Assembly (NCBI GenBank): GCA_038496445.1
Contig: JALMLS010000342.1
Coordinates: 186,001 to 250,000 of the forward strand
Length of the DNA: 64,000 nt
Source of the DNA: Trichosphaerium sp. ATCC 40318
Taxonomy: Eukaryota; Discosea; Flabellinia; Trichosidae
Reading direction: 5' to 3'
The notes beneath the pieces are model-generated. The model saw only the letters and a program-made list of their open reading frames with translations, ran no database searches and had not been told where the DNA came from. Every line of letters starts with the position of its first letter. The stretch's first letter is position 1. The position numbers were made by a program, and so were the translations under genes. Positions 50,824 through 62,480 of the stretch are shown here, piece after piece.

Positions 50824-52146
50824 TCAGGCATCGTCAGAGCTGTTAACCTCCTTTGGCGATTTAGGGCTTTCTTGTAAGTTCTCTTCTGTAATCTTGCTAT
50901 CATCCTCTGGCACACTGTCTTGGTCAATTTGTTTATCATCTGGCTTCGTTTTTTCGTTTACATCGGCAGCTATGCGTGCCGATTTTTTTGAAGATCTTGC
51001 AGACCGAGACCTTGAAGACTTCTTAGATCTGCTTGACTTACTTGATTCTCTAGAAGTTAAACGTTTTAGACGCTTTTTAGAAATTTTCTCGTGCGTTGGC
51101 GTCAAGGGTTCTTCTATCTCTTCTGCTACCTCTTCAGCCGGATCAAGCATAGTGTCATTAAGGACCCAATTATACCTTGGTGTCGTACGTGTTAGTATAA
51201 CGATAAGTACAGTTGGTAACACTTACTTCTGTGCTACAACTTTCACGCTGCCAGCATCAAAGTCTTCTCCCTTCCAATAACCTTTTATAAATTTCGCAAT
51301 TCCTCCGCTTGCCTAGCAATATTGAGAAGGCGTATGACACTATCCATTACCTTGAAATCGTTGCTGTACCACTTGAATATGGCTGAGACATAGAGCTTGT
51401 TTTCTTTGAGTTCTACGCCTCCGTCCTTGTTTATAAACTTGTCTGCAAGCGCATCCATTTGCTTGTCAACTGTTTGAGGGGTAAATGGGTCACGTGATAG
51501 CCTGTAAAAGGGTCAAACCGCAGTGTTGATAAGATCATGTACCTAGGGCATGAAAATGCTCCACAATTTATTGCAAAGTGAATTCTGGGCTCCTTCATTG
51601 GGCGGATAATCTTGTTTGATGTTTTAGGAAGATATTTGTTAAACTGATTTGCGTACGTTATTCTCAAGGGCGTACAGACTCATCTTTTTGCCTCCAATAA
51701 CGTACGTACTGACTTACGTGAGCTAAATGTACAGTGGTACCAAACGTCAACAAACGTACGTAAAAAAAAAGAAGCTAGCGCGTTGTATAAAGCCCAGGTT
51801 GCCACGAAACGAATGGTCGTTACTACAAACGAATCAGCTTACAGTATTCGCACACAAACTTACAGACACTTTTTCCTCATCGCATCTAGTACAATGTAAT
51901 TGTATGCATTCATATAAAAGCACAGAGCTTGTTTGGCGTCCATTGAATTAACATCCGCTGTTTGTATGTGAGTAGTCACAGAATCGAATGCCTCCAACCC
52001 GCTCTTCGATTTGGAGAGAAGGCTAAAGCTCTCAGTTGAATACGCCAATTTCTCCGTTTAACGCACTTGTAATTTACCCAACCATCTTCTGTCACCCACC
52101 GCCTAAGCGATGGAAAGACGTATTCAGAAGAGTTGCTATCATCCAT
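50824..52146 (-). CDS. DUF547 protein with SR-like charged C-terminus
   Basis: The start at 52146 gives MDDSNSSEYVFPSLRRWVTE. DUF547 landmarks follow: AKQALCFYMNAYNYIVLDAM (the FW.N.YNA.. motif), then MKEPRIHFAINCGAFSCP and LRFDPFTGYH, which match the family's HFALNCGA.SCP motif. DUF547 has an unknown biochemical role in bacteria, plants and protists; the conserved Asn, His and Cys suggest an enzyme. The last exon is low complexity: EEVAEEIEEPLTPTHEK, then SRESSKSSRSKKSSRSRSAR, then an acidic end at 50824. That SR-like tail is not part of the DUF547 family and is an addition here. Confidence 0.82.
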
Positions 52147-52404
52147 GAGTGTGGTATAGTGTAGTGGGTTTTGACAGGCAAACTGCTAGTCGTATCGGAA
52201 AGCCCACTGACGTTGTTTATCATGAAGGGCGCATTGTACGGCGAGTGTTTCGCGAAAGAATGACGCTTTGGGTTTTCCGTTTAGGAAATCAAATTTATTT
52301 AGTGTACCAACGTGGAATGCCAGCTGTCTAGTGTTACAATGCTTACAAAGAACAGAGCTTGTGGTGACACCATTATTTATGTAACAAAACACGTGGTAAG
52401 CAAT

Positions 52405-52795
52405 TTAATAGCGTGGTGGGTAATTGTTGCCAGGTGGAGGACCCCTTCCGCGTCCAGGGAATGGAAGACCGTTGAATTGGCGAGGAGGGCCATTAAAACC
52501 TGGACCAGGAGGACCCATTGGACCTGTGAAAAAAATAAAGAGTTAGGGCAAAGAACATTATGTGGCGAGTATAATAGCTTCGCGAGAACGCGTATTTGGC
52601 ACAATACAAGCTATTAAACAAAAAAGTTATTTAATGCGTATAACGCGTACCTGGAAATACATCTCCGTAAACGAGAAGGCTATAGAAGGATCTTACGCAA
52701 AATTTATGCTTCCACCCATCGTTATGGTTTTTACGCACAGACGGTGAGTCGTGCGTAAGCCAAATATCGCAGTAGTCACAATAATACTTGGGCAT
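52405..52795 (-). CDS. U1 snRNP protein C (U1-C)
   Basis: U1-C contacts the U1 snRNA:5' splice site duplex and stabilises it. The start at 52795 gives [20 protein letters not shown] then [11 protein letters not shown]: the U1-C zinc finger with Cys6, Cys9, His24 and His30 all present. The following helix VRSFYSLL aligns with the family's VKDYY. After a 40-bp intron a short exon holds REAIILAT (compare QSLIDATT), then a Gly/Pro tail ([25 protein letters not shown]) ends at 52405. The last intron junction before the tail is unresolved: the obvious reading meets a TAA, so a GC donor or another site must be used. Shorter than animal U1-C. Confidence 0.88.
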
Positions 52796-53204
52796 TTACT
52801 TTTCTGCTCGTGTTTTAAGCGCAATCCTCACTTAATGCCTTCAGCGAAGATTTTTTACGTCTGTGCACACAAGATTTGGTAATTTTACATTGAAGGTTAT
52901 TAATAATGCAATTACGTTCTGTGTTAGTAACAGACAATACTAAATTTCATGACATGTCATTTTAATTACGTAAGTGGTATGGTGACAAGCAAATAAAACA
53001 GCCGAACAATGTCATGGCATTTGTATTTCATCGCTTGCTTATAAAGAAAAGTACGGTATCTATGTTGTATAGCCTAAGAACGTGACGATTTCGCTACATA
53101 AGGTGTTTTGGTTCATTTACATCGCTTTATGCATGTTAGCGCTTTTCTACGCGTAAAAAGGTTACTGGGCGTACCGTAGCATAATGTAAGCACTTTCGAA
53201 TGTA
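52796..53204. other. Intergenic, 400 bp, nothing seen
   Basis: Between the U1-C start and the CMC4 stop, both on the minus strand. AT-rich with no supported ORF, RNA gene or repeat. It should contain the U1-C promoter. Confidence 0.5.
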
Positions 53205-53454
53205 TTATGGTCCTTTTGGCTTCATACGCTCGTGAATTATAGGAGCGTGCTTTTCAGTACATTCTGTGTATCTTTGAATTGCTTCTGCACATTTGGATGT
53301 GTCGTAGTTGTTTTCCGTCAAGCAAACCTGAATGGCACATGCCAGGTAGTGACAAGGGTCAGTATGCTCTGCAATACCCTGCTCTGTATTTTGCTAGCCG
53401 AAATTTAGTACTCCACGCAAAAACCATAAGCTCACGCACTGTTGCGTCGGACAT
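53205..53454 (-). CDS. CMC4-like twin CX9C protein of the mitochondrial intermembrane space
   Basis: Two exons with a 45-bp intron: MSDAT joined to QNTEQGIAEHTDPCHYLAC. The twin CX9C motif is complete: CHYLACAIQVC and CAEAIQRYTEC, 11 residues each with nine between the outer Cys. The order DPC...AC.IQ.C...SKC..AIQ...C is that of CMC4 (MTCP1NB/p8). Such proteins are imported into the intermembrane space and oxidised by Mia40. It ends HERMKPKGP at 53205. About 67 residues, in the family range. Confidence 0.88.
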
Positions 53455-53581
53455 TTAGGAGCAAATAATGTTAAAGTCAAATAACTTAAAATACTTGGGT
53501 TTCCAAAAATATTTTTCTCTTGTACAAAATACAACCATCCACCGTTTACTATTTTTAACCTTTTCATTTGTGCTATTCTAT

Positions 53582-55002
53582 TCATTGCTGCATCATGGCT
53601 TCAAGCTCTGCTCGTGACAAATGAACAGTGTGTCTATCTCGTTTCCTTGCAGCACGTGCTTTTGAAGGGTCATCACTGTTAACTCGAAATGGTGCTGCAG
53701 CTGCAGCACTAGTTGATGATAGTGACTTACGCCTTCGAGGTCTTTTGGGAGCTACCACAGAGTTTTGTTCGTGGTGTATGGCTCTGCGCGAGGGCAAGTT
53801 TTGCGAGGCTGACCTTCCACGCCTCTTCGGCGATGTTGGTTTTTGCTCCGGTTTTACATCATTTGGTATGCGACGTTTTGGTCTTCTAGCAGATTTTGGA
53901 CGAGGATTAGATGGTGGTAATTGAACTTTTGGTTTTCTCCAAAGCTGTAATGATTTACGCCAATTCTTCTTTCGTTTGTTTTGGATTGGAGAGTTTTCTT
54001 CTTCGTCATCGTAGAAATCAAAATCAAGTTCTTCGAGATTCCTACGGACTTTTAACAAAAAACGATACAAAAGTGACTACATACGCATCAAAGAGAGTAG
54101 CACGCCTACCAGCTGGTTTGGCTGATTTGAGGAATATTTCGTTTCTAGCTTCCAATAATTTACGGAAAGCAACCGCCTACGCCATCAATGAGCTTTCCGA
54201 GGCTTGACAGTATGTCTATGACACTTACCATGCTATCCGAGTAAAACTCAAACCTAAATAATTTTTCCTTTTCCACACGTTCATTTGAATCGACGGTCTC
54301 AACACTCAAACGCTTAGGTACCTTACCTAAAGTATCTCGTTAGTGATGTTTTATGATTGAGATGATTCATCATCATACCTTTTGATCTCTTCGCTCGTTT
54401 TATAAGTAAGGGCCCGCGTAGTACAATGTAAAACCATATTTGATAATTCTTTTTTTGAAGTTTTGATAAAAAAATATTGGAAATATCATCAAACGGAAAT
54501 TGTGGTTCTGCCTGAGCACGTGTACGTGAGCAAAGTTCATACTTCCGAATACCTAAAAAACCTTACCTCAAATGACCTCAATAACTTAGTAACAACCTTA
54601 GGACCAGTCCGTGAAGCATTCTTCCAAGCCAAAAATTTAATACCGTGCGCAGACATTTGAGCAATATCCAAGGACATACGTGGGCGTAATTGCTGTGTAA
54701 CTTGGTAAACTATAAATTTATTGCACAAATAGAGTACCTTGACAGCAAAGTAAATATAGCCTCCACTTTCATTGAGGCTGTCTATAAAGGGTTTAGAGAA
54801 AGGCATATTCTCAACGTTCCGTACTCACTGTATCAGAATTGAACGTATTGTTTTTTTGAGCAGCACGCGGGTCCTAAGAAAAGCGCGGTTAGGCATTTAT
54901 TTGATGCTATTTGCGTACATCGGTAAGCTCCAAGGATTCCCACAGATCAACAATACATAGTCGCTCGTTGTTTCCGGCTCGTATAATAGGAATGGTGTCC
55001 AT
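53582..55002 (-). CDS. Unknown protein with very basic C-terminal half
   Basis: The start at 55002 gives MDTIPIIRAGNNERLCIVDL, WESLELTD and, after an intron, DPRAAQKNNTFNSDT. A second block has PFIDSLNESGGYIYFAVK, and a third MSLDIAQMSAHGIKFLAWKN. Further exons give KVPKRLSVETVDSNERVEKE and AVAFRKLLEARNEIFLKSA. The last exon is Lys/Arg/Pro-rich (KRKKNWRKSLQLWRKPKV, SPKRRGRSASQNLPSRRA) with an Ala run, ending LSRAELEAMMQQ at 53582. The basic tail suggests a nuclear, chromatin- or RNA-bound protein. I do not recognise any family. Exon order is supported by frame; some middle junctions are tentative. Confidence 0.65.
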
Positions 55003-55222
55003 TCTAACGCCACCAAGTAAATTTGCTTCAAAAGTTGTATTTAAACTCTTAGCCGCCGGAGGCAGATATGATGATAATACGAGGCGACAATATGCGTTAT
55101 TGCGTTTGTAATATTATTAACGAGGGTTTTTTTTAGTTAAGCTACAGTACACGCTATTCACAGATTGAGTGACGTTTACAAAAATAACGACTGAAATTTC
55201 GCGCTTGATGGTGTTGTTTTTT

Positions 55223-57056
55223 TTAAGCTGACGGCCGTATGAATGGATGAAAGTATGCGCCAAGAATAACAGCGATGTAACAGCCCACGCAAAATGCGCC
55301 GTCCCAGAATGAAAGCTAGAAATAATACATTTAGTATTTGCTACACATTAACAGGGTATTCAGTTACCTCATAATGTGAAATCATATCACGTGACATGAC
55401 AATAGCACCAAGTGTAACTAAAAATGGAAACGCTGCGCTTGCAAGAGCCATTGGCACGTTTAAGCACCACCTGCGTTGATTTAGTTTCTAACCGTTTTGA
55501 GAAACGCTTACCCAAGGATAACAAGAATAGGTAGCGATAAAATCAAGGTTTGTATGCAACCTAAATATAAAAATGGGATAACTTCGTCCATTTTGTTTTT
55601 CATGGCCTTTTTAACTGTAACGAGGAATAAACCTCCTTGAGATACTATCGTCATGTTAATTTAAATCAGTTCTATTACTTTATACCTATAGGTAACAAGA
55701 TCATGCCAATGAAGGTGTACTTTTCTCCCCAACCTTTCTTTCCAATAGAAGCCGGTTCTGTAACATGCGCTATACCTTCTGCAAGAATATAACCTTCGAA
55801 GCCAATCAACGATACTGCTAATGTAAAGACAACAATAGATCCTATCTTTCCCAGAACTTTATAATCGTGGACTGTTACCCACTTTATACCTCTATTGGGT
55901 TGAATGATGGTAACAGCATAAAACACGGGATACAAGCACATAATTACAAAGGAAGTATATCGTGAGAGGTTGACCTGTAAGAGTTAGTTACAATGAATCT
56001 TGATTTTGTCTATGTACCAAAGACGCTCTAGATGCTTGTCCGCCATCTACACTAATACTAATAGATAACGATAGCGGCATACCTACCAGAAACAAAAGTC
56101 CAAGTGCCATATTCGCGATCATACGAACAGGCTTTTTGGTGGTAATCTTTAGCGAAGCAACGTACTTCTTGCATCCAGCTTGAGATAATTAGACTCTCGA
56201 CAATAAACTGTTACTTACCAACAAACACTGACATCCCAAATATAAGCAATACTTTAGAAATGATTGTACCTAGCATGTAACATTCAAGCAAGTGTAACAT
56301 GCCAAGTTGTTGCAATTGATAAGTACGCATGTACTTGGATTTAATTAAAACTAGACACAGTGAGCAATCATGATAGAGCTTGTTAGCGTATAACGTACTT
56401 ATTATTGCAACTATAATATGTTGCAAGTTTCCAAGGACACCACGAAGGAACAGCATTAGGAAAGGTGCAGGATTATAAGCTTCCTCGATTTGATCAACAG
56501 CAAATCTCTGTAACAAACAAGACCAGTTAACAAAGTACAACTACAATCCAACGTACCAACGCCCAACCCAATGGCACCAGAGACAAGAGTGCCAATACAA
56601 ATTGAGCAGTACCTCCCCAAGACGGAAATAAGAATACCAAAAAGCTAAATGGTACAACTGCTAACAGAATATTGGACCAATTTGATGTAAGCACCTACTG
56701 TAATTAAGATAAACAGGGTGGAAATTAGTACTTGCCTCAAAAGTGCACCATAGCGTTTCTAGTGGATATCTCGAGCATCCTTGCTTTGTTCTTGCCTATA
56801 TTACGTAAGTGTCATACTGTACAACAAATGCAAATGTATTTACATTAGATTTTACGCCTACATCGATGGTAGGGTCTTCTTGCGTGATGAGGTCGTCAAC
56901 AGACGTGTCTTCGTCATTTTCTTCATCACCAAGAATCTCCAGTAAGTTGTCGCGCTGATCATAGACTATATCATCTTCTTCAGCGTCACTATCGCGTTTT
57001 TCAATATCTGACAGCAAGGAGAGCTCTTCAACAGATTGGGCTTTGCCTCTCCTCAT
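55223..57056 (-). CDS. CAX-like cation/proton exchanger with degenerate ion-binding motifs
   Basis: Multi-pass membrane protein related to CAX/VCX1 Ca2+/H+ antiporters. The start at 57056 gives a cytosolic acidic N-terminus (MRRGKAQSVEELSLLSDIEK, EEDDIVYDQRDNLLEILGDE). Membrane segments follow: TAQFVLALLSLVPLGWAL, MLHLLECYMLGTIISKVLLI, ALGLLFLVGMPLSLSISI, LYPVFYAVTI and AVSLIGFEGYILAEGIAHVT, then YTFIGMILLPI, KKAMKNKMDEVIPLFLGCI and a final pair of helices ending HPFIRPSA at 55223. The overall match to CAX is good, but the two key motifs differ: GVLGNLQHIIVAI stands where CAX has FGNAVELIVSI, and LLPIG-GLFLV where it has LLPIVGNAAEH. Ca2+/H+ exchange is therefore doubtful. Confidence 0.78.
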
Positions 57057-57495
57057 TTATAACCAACGTGATTGACTAATAGCTCGTTCTCTCAGTTTTT
57101 GTAATTTAACCGCCCAGTTTTAAGTGTTGTCCGCTTTAAGGCATTACATCCAAAGGCCGCTACTTCTCAAACGTATAGAACGCACTACTCGTTCATAATA
57201 ATAATATTTACGAATCTAAAATACAAACAGTAACTATGTCAGGGCTAAAGTTCACCAAAAAGCAAATGCTGGGTAGGTAGATACTCCACATGCGAAATAC
57301 AGTGTATATTCCGTAAACTAATACGTAACAGATATAGAGACGTTCGAGAGCCGCCTCGTGGAGCGCTGTGCAGAAATCAATAACCAGAGGTTGAAATATC
57401 AAGGTAGCCTGCAATTTATTTCACCAAACGGTAATTACTGACGAAGTGTCTGTTTTTAGTTTATTTCATTGCATTAATTTGCTTGAACGTGTCAA
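57057..57495. other. Intergenic, divergent promoter region
   Basis: About 440 bp between the CAX-like gene (minus) and a small membrane protein (plus). A 68-codon minus-strand ORF at 57208-57414 has no splice or family support and is left out. Both promoters should lie here. Confidence 0.45.
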
Positions 57496-58268
57496 ATGGC
57501 TTCCTTTGGTGGCGTTATTGGAGTGTTCGTAGTACTGCAAAATCCACACGTGTTAACTCAATCACTAGGAGATACTTGATGCCTTTGATTCCCCTTGGAA
57601 ACTTTACGTATTTGCGCCACCTTTAGCATGTGCGGTATTCCTGGTGTATCTGTTATTGAGCGGGAAGTACAATGAACTCAAGGAGAACGAGAGGTAGACA
57701 TGTTTGTATAAATTTGTTCTTAATCTGTTGTAGGTATACGGAACGGTGCAATATTATGTTACGTAAATTCAATTTGTACTTTAACGAAGATCGCGGGAAA
57801 TTGTATCCTCTCCCAGCACAAAGAAAACAAAGGTATGTCAATAATTTATCACCGTATGTGCATCTCTTATGAACTTGAGCAGACCCCTGGTAAAGGTGAG
57901 ACGCCCATATCGTCTTCAAAATCATCACGCACGAAGCTTACGCCATGTTACAACGACAATAGTTTGATGATGTACAAATTGCTGCATTTAAACAGGTTGG
58001 GCATTGTCTCTTTTCTTTTTTTTTTTGACATTTGACCATTTCATAGCTCCACACATTGCTCTAGATCGTTGGTATCCAAGAAAGTCTCGCGAAGACCTTT
58101 TCGAGTGTCTATAATCTCTCGGTTGTGTTGGCAAATCATACAACATAAGCAAAATGTCCAGCTCAAGATATCGTTGCAGCGATCAGTCTTGGGTTTACTG
58201 TTAGATATTTGGTTTGGGTTGGTCCTTTACCTTCATTCCATATTTTGCTCTTATTTGTTGCCGTGTGA
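57496..58268 (+). CDS. Small multi-pass membrane protein, unknown
   Basis: Six short introns of about 40-65 bp are needed. MASFGGVIGVFEILDAFDSP leads into a hydrophobic segment (LACAVFLVYLLLSGKY). Then come a polar loop (RYTERCNIMLRKFNLYFNED), PLPAQRKQRPLVKFDDVQIA, IVGIQESLAKTFSTQDIVAA and a C-terminal hydrophobic pair (ISLGFTVRYLVWVGPLPSFH, ILLLFVAV) ending at 58268. About 170 residues with two or three membrane spans. Every junction keeps frame, which is good evidence for a real gene. I do not recognise the family. Confidence 0.72.
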
Positions 58269-58875
58269 AGTAAGGATTTGGTAGACATAGACAGTCGAAA
58301 CATGTACATGCGCGTTGATCAATCTTTTTGGCGTCAACAGAATTGTAAAATAAATTATTTGTTTCAAAAACAAATAAGGTTTAAATACGCACTCTGGCTT
58401 TATTTACAGCCGCCGTGTAAGGTGGTAATAAGCATGTTAAAAAACAAACTTTGGGATCGCTTGTACAATCTAGTAACGCTGCCTTGAAGTCCGTCATAAG
58501 CTAGTTAGCTTTCTTATAGAAAATGGCTTATTATTTTTCTAAAATAAGCGTGTTAGCTTTAAAACAACACCATAAGCGTACAATATACTCCCAAAGCTTT
58601 AGGATACCAAGCAAAGAGTTTTTGTACGTCACAAGTCTAAGAAAGGCACGTGCCTTTTTAGTGAGCTCTTATGGCAAAACGTGTCGTTGACTAAATAAGG
58701 CAGTCTCGCAATGAGTGTACGTCACCAAATACAATACGTTACAGGATGTAAGACACAGTTGCTTGGCGCTTTGTAGATGCGTTTTTGAGGCTGCAAAAGT
58801 ATTTTTTGAGAGAATTCTGCGATAAATGTCTGGTGGCTTTTGAACGCACAATTCTTTTGCTTTCCAGTGAGAAAC
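58269..58875. other. Intergenic, 600 bp, no gene seen
   Basis: Upstream region of the AspRS gene. Short ORFs on both strands lack family signal or splice pattern. CACGTG is present at about 58,648. No repeat or RNA gene seen. Confidence 0.45.
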
Positions 58876-61632
58876 ATGGCAGAACCAACAGCAGTGCGTG
58901 AGTAATGATATCAATATAACTAAACGACTACCAAGGCACCAAAAGAACTAGGACGTATTATTTCTGCGTTGGCGTTATCAGAAAGAAAAGCCCAAGCAGT
59001 TGCAGAGCTTACTTTAAACGTGGTTGACGCGCCAGCCGATGAAAAGACGTTTTTGCTCAAGTTAATCACTCGCACACTCGACAAAGCGCTCTCTGAAGCC
59101 AGTGTAGATGTTAAAGACGCAGGAGAGATCGTAGGGAAGTACATTACATCAAGCGCAGACACCGCAAAAATCTTGTACGCATTACGCCTGCGTATTTTTT
59201 TTGACTGTATTTACAAGTGCGGAGCGTATTCAAAGCGCACTTTTGGCTCCTGGTGTATCTCAAAATATTTGCACAAATGTCAAGGTAATAGCCACCATTC
59301 GCGCTAATTCTAACGTCGTTATGCTAGACTGGTCATCGTACCCACTCTTGCAATTCTTTGAGAGTTGCGCATGTAGGACAAACCGTGACCCTTTCTGGTT
59401 GGGTACAAAAGATTCGGTACGTTTGTAGGCGATGCGCAGTCACTAACTCTACCAAGTGACGTAAAGAACGCCGTTTTTATTGACTTGAGAGATCGCTACG
59501 GTATCACCCAAATTGCTTTACCAAAGGATAAGACTCCAGAACTCGTTAAACAAGCACAAGAATTTGGCACGTAGAACTTTTTTCATTGTTTGCCTATGCT
59601 TCATTAAACACTTACAAAGAACGTAGGCCGCGAATGGGTAATTAAAGTAGTTGGCGTTGTAATTGAGAGACCAAACAAGAACAAGAAAAGACCAACTGGA
59701 AACATTGAAGTCAACCCAACTTCCATCACTGTTTTGAACAAATCCCAGACACCTCCATTTTTGATTGAGGTGAGTTAAATATTCTTCATTCCACTGCATC
59801 TTACAAGACCTCCTCAGGACAAAACTGACGGCTTAGAAACATTGCGTATGAAGTACAGATTTATTGATATCAGACGTGACCCAATTAAAAACGCTTTGAT
59901 CTACCGTCATAAGTGCGTAAACGAATTAAAAAAAATATGTACTCGCTCCGTATTTACACACGTTGTAGTCTTGCTCAGATTGTACGCCGTTTCTTGACCG
60001 CTGAAGGATTTATTGAGGTCGAAACACCAACTTTGATCAAATCCACTCCTGAAGGCGCAAGAGATTTTGTTGTACCTTCTCGTAGAGAAGCTGGAAAGTT
60101 CTATGCTTTACCTCAATCACCACAAACTTTCAAACAATTATTGATGGTAGCTGGTATCGATAAGTACTTTCAACTCGTCAAGTGCTTCCGTGATGAAGAA
60201 TTACGCGCTGACAGACAACCTGAATTCACCCAAATCGATTGTGAAATGTCATTTGTAGAACAAGAAGACATCTTGGCTGTTTTTGAAGGATTTATGAGAA
60301 CAGTATTCCGTCAACTAAAGGGTATTGAATTACCACCATTCCCTCGCATCTCCTTTGAAGAAGCCATGACCAAATACGGTTCTGATAAGCCAGATACTCG
60401 CTTTGAGATGTACTTGAAGAATCTCAATGATGTTGTCAAAGACAAGGTGACATAATATGCCAAAGCATCTACAAGACAAAATTTTTCTTACATTATTCTA
60501 AATAGGGTTTCTCTGTTTTCGACAACGCTGAGATCGTAACTGGTTTCTGTGCCAAAAAGGCCGTCGCCAAATGGGGTTCAAAGAAGAAACTTCAAAAACT
60601 CTCCAAATACGCAACAAGCGACGCTATTGGCGCTAAAGGTAATGCTTGTCATAATTTTAACTAGTTACTAATTGTTTGTAGGACTTGTTTGGATTAAATA
60701 CGAAGCTAACGGCAAAACAAAGTCAAGCGGTATTGACAAGTTCTTCTCTTGTGAGCAACAACTCGAATGGATGAAGCTATTCAATGCTGAGCCAGGCGAC
60801 ATGCTATTTATCTTTGCAGGTAACAGACTACCAACATTGGAAGCCTGCGGTAAATTCAGAGTACACATTGGTGGAGAATTGGGACTCAGGTACAACTTGG
60901 TTTTTCAAACTAGGCAAACGCGTTTATTTTTTTCTTAAATTGCTTTAGAACCAAGGACGTCTTTAACTTCTTGTGGGTCGTTGAATGGCCACTATTGGAA
61001 TGGGACGAAGATGAGAAGCGCTTCACAGCCATGCACCATCCTTTCACTGCACCTTACGAAGAGGACTTGGCGTTACTTGAGACTGACCCTGGTACGCACT
61101 TTGAACCTGTTGTGCCTGTTGTACTTCTAATACCGTTTAATAGGCAAAGTTCGTGCTATTGCCCACGATATGGTATGCAACGGTGTAGAGATTGGTGGTG
61201 GTTCCATTAGAATCCACGATACCGACTTGCAACGTAAAGTCTTGACACTTCTCGGATTTTCCAAGGAAGATGCTGAAGAGCAATTTGGATTCTTGATGGA
61301 GTCATTTACAAGAGGCGGTACGCCGTTTTAAGCATGTAGCCATCACATCTAATTTTCTCTGCGTAGCTCCTCCTCATGGTGGTTTGGCGTTTGGCTTTGA
61401 TCGCTTGTGTTCTGTACTAAACAACTCTGAGACAATCCGTGATTATATTGCTTTCCCAAAGAACAATCAAGGTTTGTACTTTTTTTTCTTGATTACCTAG
61501 TAATTTGGTAATTTAACTGTTCTTTTTAACATAGGTCGCGACGTTATGATTGAAGCACCTGGTCCTGTTTCTGGTGAACAACTCAAGGAACTTCACTTGG
61601 ACGTTGTCAAAAAACAAGAGCCAACAGAATGA
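58876..61632 (+). CDS. Aspartyl-tRNA synthetase, bacterial type, with N-terminal extension
   Basis: Charges tRNA-Asp (or Asp and Asn). The start at 58876 gives MAEPTAV, then an Ala/Leu-rich extension of about 120 residues ([20 protein letters not shown]) absent from bacterial AspRS. The OB fold follows: [20 protein letters not shown] and [17 protein letters not shown]. Class II motif 1 and 2 regions: [55 protein letters not shown]. The bacterial-type GAD insertion is present ([20 protein letters not shown]). Motif 3 is [14 protein letters not shown] and the end is [20 protein letters not shown], with TGA at 61632. This is the bacterial/mitochondrial class, but no classical mitochondrial presequence is visible. 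About twelve introns. Confidence 0.93.
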
Positions 61633-61781
61633 TTTAATGCAGCCTGAAGTACTCTGTAAAAAAGTGGAAATAAAAAATTCATCTTTGTCCATTTATTCCG
61701 GGCGTCACGATTAGCCCTCACTCTGTCTAACTACCAAACACCAAAAAGCCAAAATGTCGCAAGAAAAGTTGTAAAAATACA

Positions 61782-61987
61782 CAAAACCTTCACACTTACG
61801 GGTCGTCCGCATGCAAGCTTTGATGCGATAAATCGCACGACGGTAAGGTACTGCCTCCAGACACGGCTACCGCTAGTCAAATACTAAAGTAAATGACGAC
61901 CTTTGCACATCCTCAAGTAAAATACCAAGGATTTTGGGTAAATAAAAAGAAGTAACTTTTACGAAATAAATTATTGTGGTTTTTAGT
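61782..61987. repeat. Structured dispersed repeat, copy C (candidate ncRNA)
   Basis: Third copy, 150 bp downstream of the intact AspRS stop codon. The first stem is perfect here (GTCGT...ACGAC), while copy A has a G-U wobble at the same place; the second hairpin is GGTA...TGCC, again wobble-compatible with copy A's GGCA...TGCC. The Sm-like AATTTATTGTGG of copy B appears as AAATTATTGTGG. Similarity stops at about 61,987, earlier than between copies A and B. Confidence 0.7.
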
Positions 61988-62094
61988 GAAAAGGCTCTAA
62001 GAACAACGCAGCCTACGTCAGCTATTCCCAAGAGCTTAGCAGTTTTGTGAAAATACACTATTTCCAAGAACTTCTAAAAAAAACCGCCGAATTG

Positions 62095-62480
62095 ATGGAG
62101 CGGCACACAACGCAAGAAGCGCACCCACGAGCAGTACAGTTGATAGCTGTAGTACTACACCTATTCCCTTTTCACTTCCGTGTAAACAACAAAAGCTGCA
62201 AGAGGTTTGTTCAATTTGGGTGTGCAACCAACTTTCAATTCCCAACAACACGAAATCACTTTCAGACCCTTCTCCAGGCTTACGATTTCGAGTACTACAC
62301 GTTCTACGCGAAACGAATGAAAGATTCCGTGAAGCTAGCGCAGATTCGGATTTCGTTACGCCAATACTCGCTCGAAAAAGCGAAGCCGAAAACTCAAGTA
62401 GTGAGCTTTTTTACTGCCTTAAACAATCACGACTCCCCACAGATTTAGCCCGCCAAGTTTTTGAGAAAGTACTTTGTTTC
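62095..62480 (+). CDS. Unknown protein, 3' end unresolved
   Basis: MERHTTQEAHPRAVQLIA is joined over a 47-bp GTAGTA...AAAAG intron to LQEVCSIWVCNQLSIPNNTK, then FRVLHVLRETNERFREAS and SSSELFYCLKQSRLPTDLAR, QVFEK. The exon-intron form is like its neighbours and the composition is normal, so I think it is real. After QVFEK either an intron starts (GTACTT) or the frame runs on to 62708, which would overlap the opposite gene. No family recognised. The frame is also open upstream of the chosen ATG. Confidence 0.5.

Noticed and set aside
57208-57414. 68-codon hydrophobic minus-strand ORF between the CAX-like and small membrane protein genes
   Set aside because: No ATG context, splice or similarity support; likely chance in a divergent promoter.
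61782-61987. Repeat copy C as a tRNA, 5S rRNA, U6 or SRP RNA gene
   Set aside because: No A/B box pair, no U6 or 5S core sequence and no SRP Alu motif on either strand.
62036-62251. 71-codon minus-strand ORF with a hydrophobic core
   Set aside because: Antisense to the spliced plus-strand gene at 62095, which has a normal intron and better continuity; still not certain.
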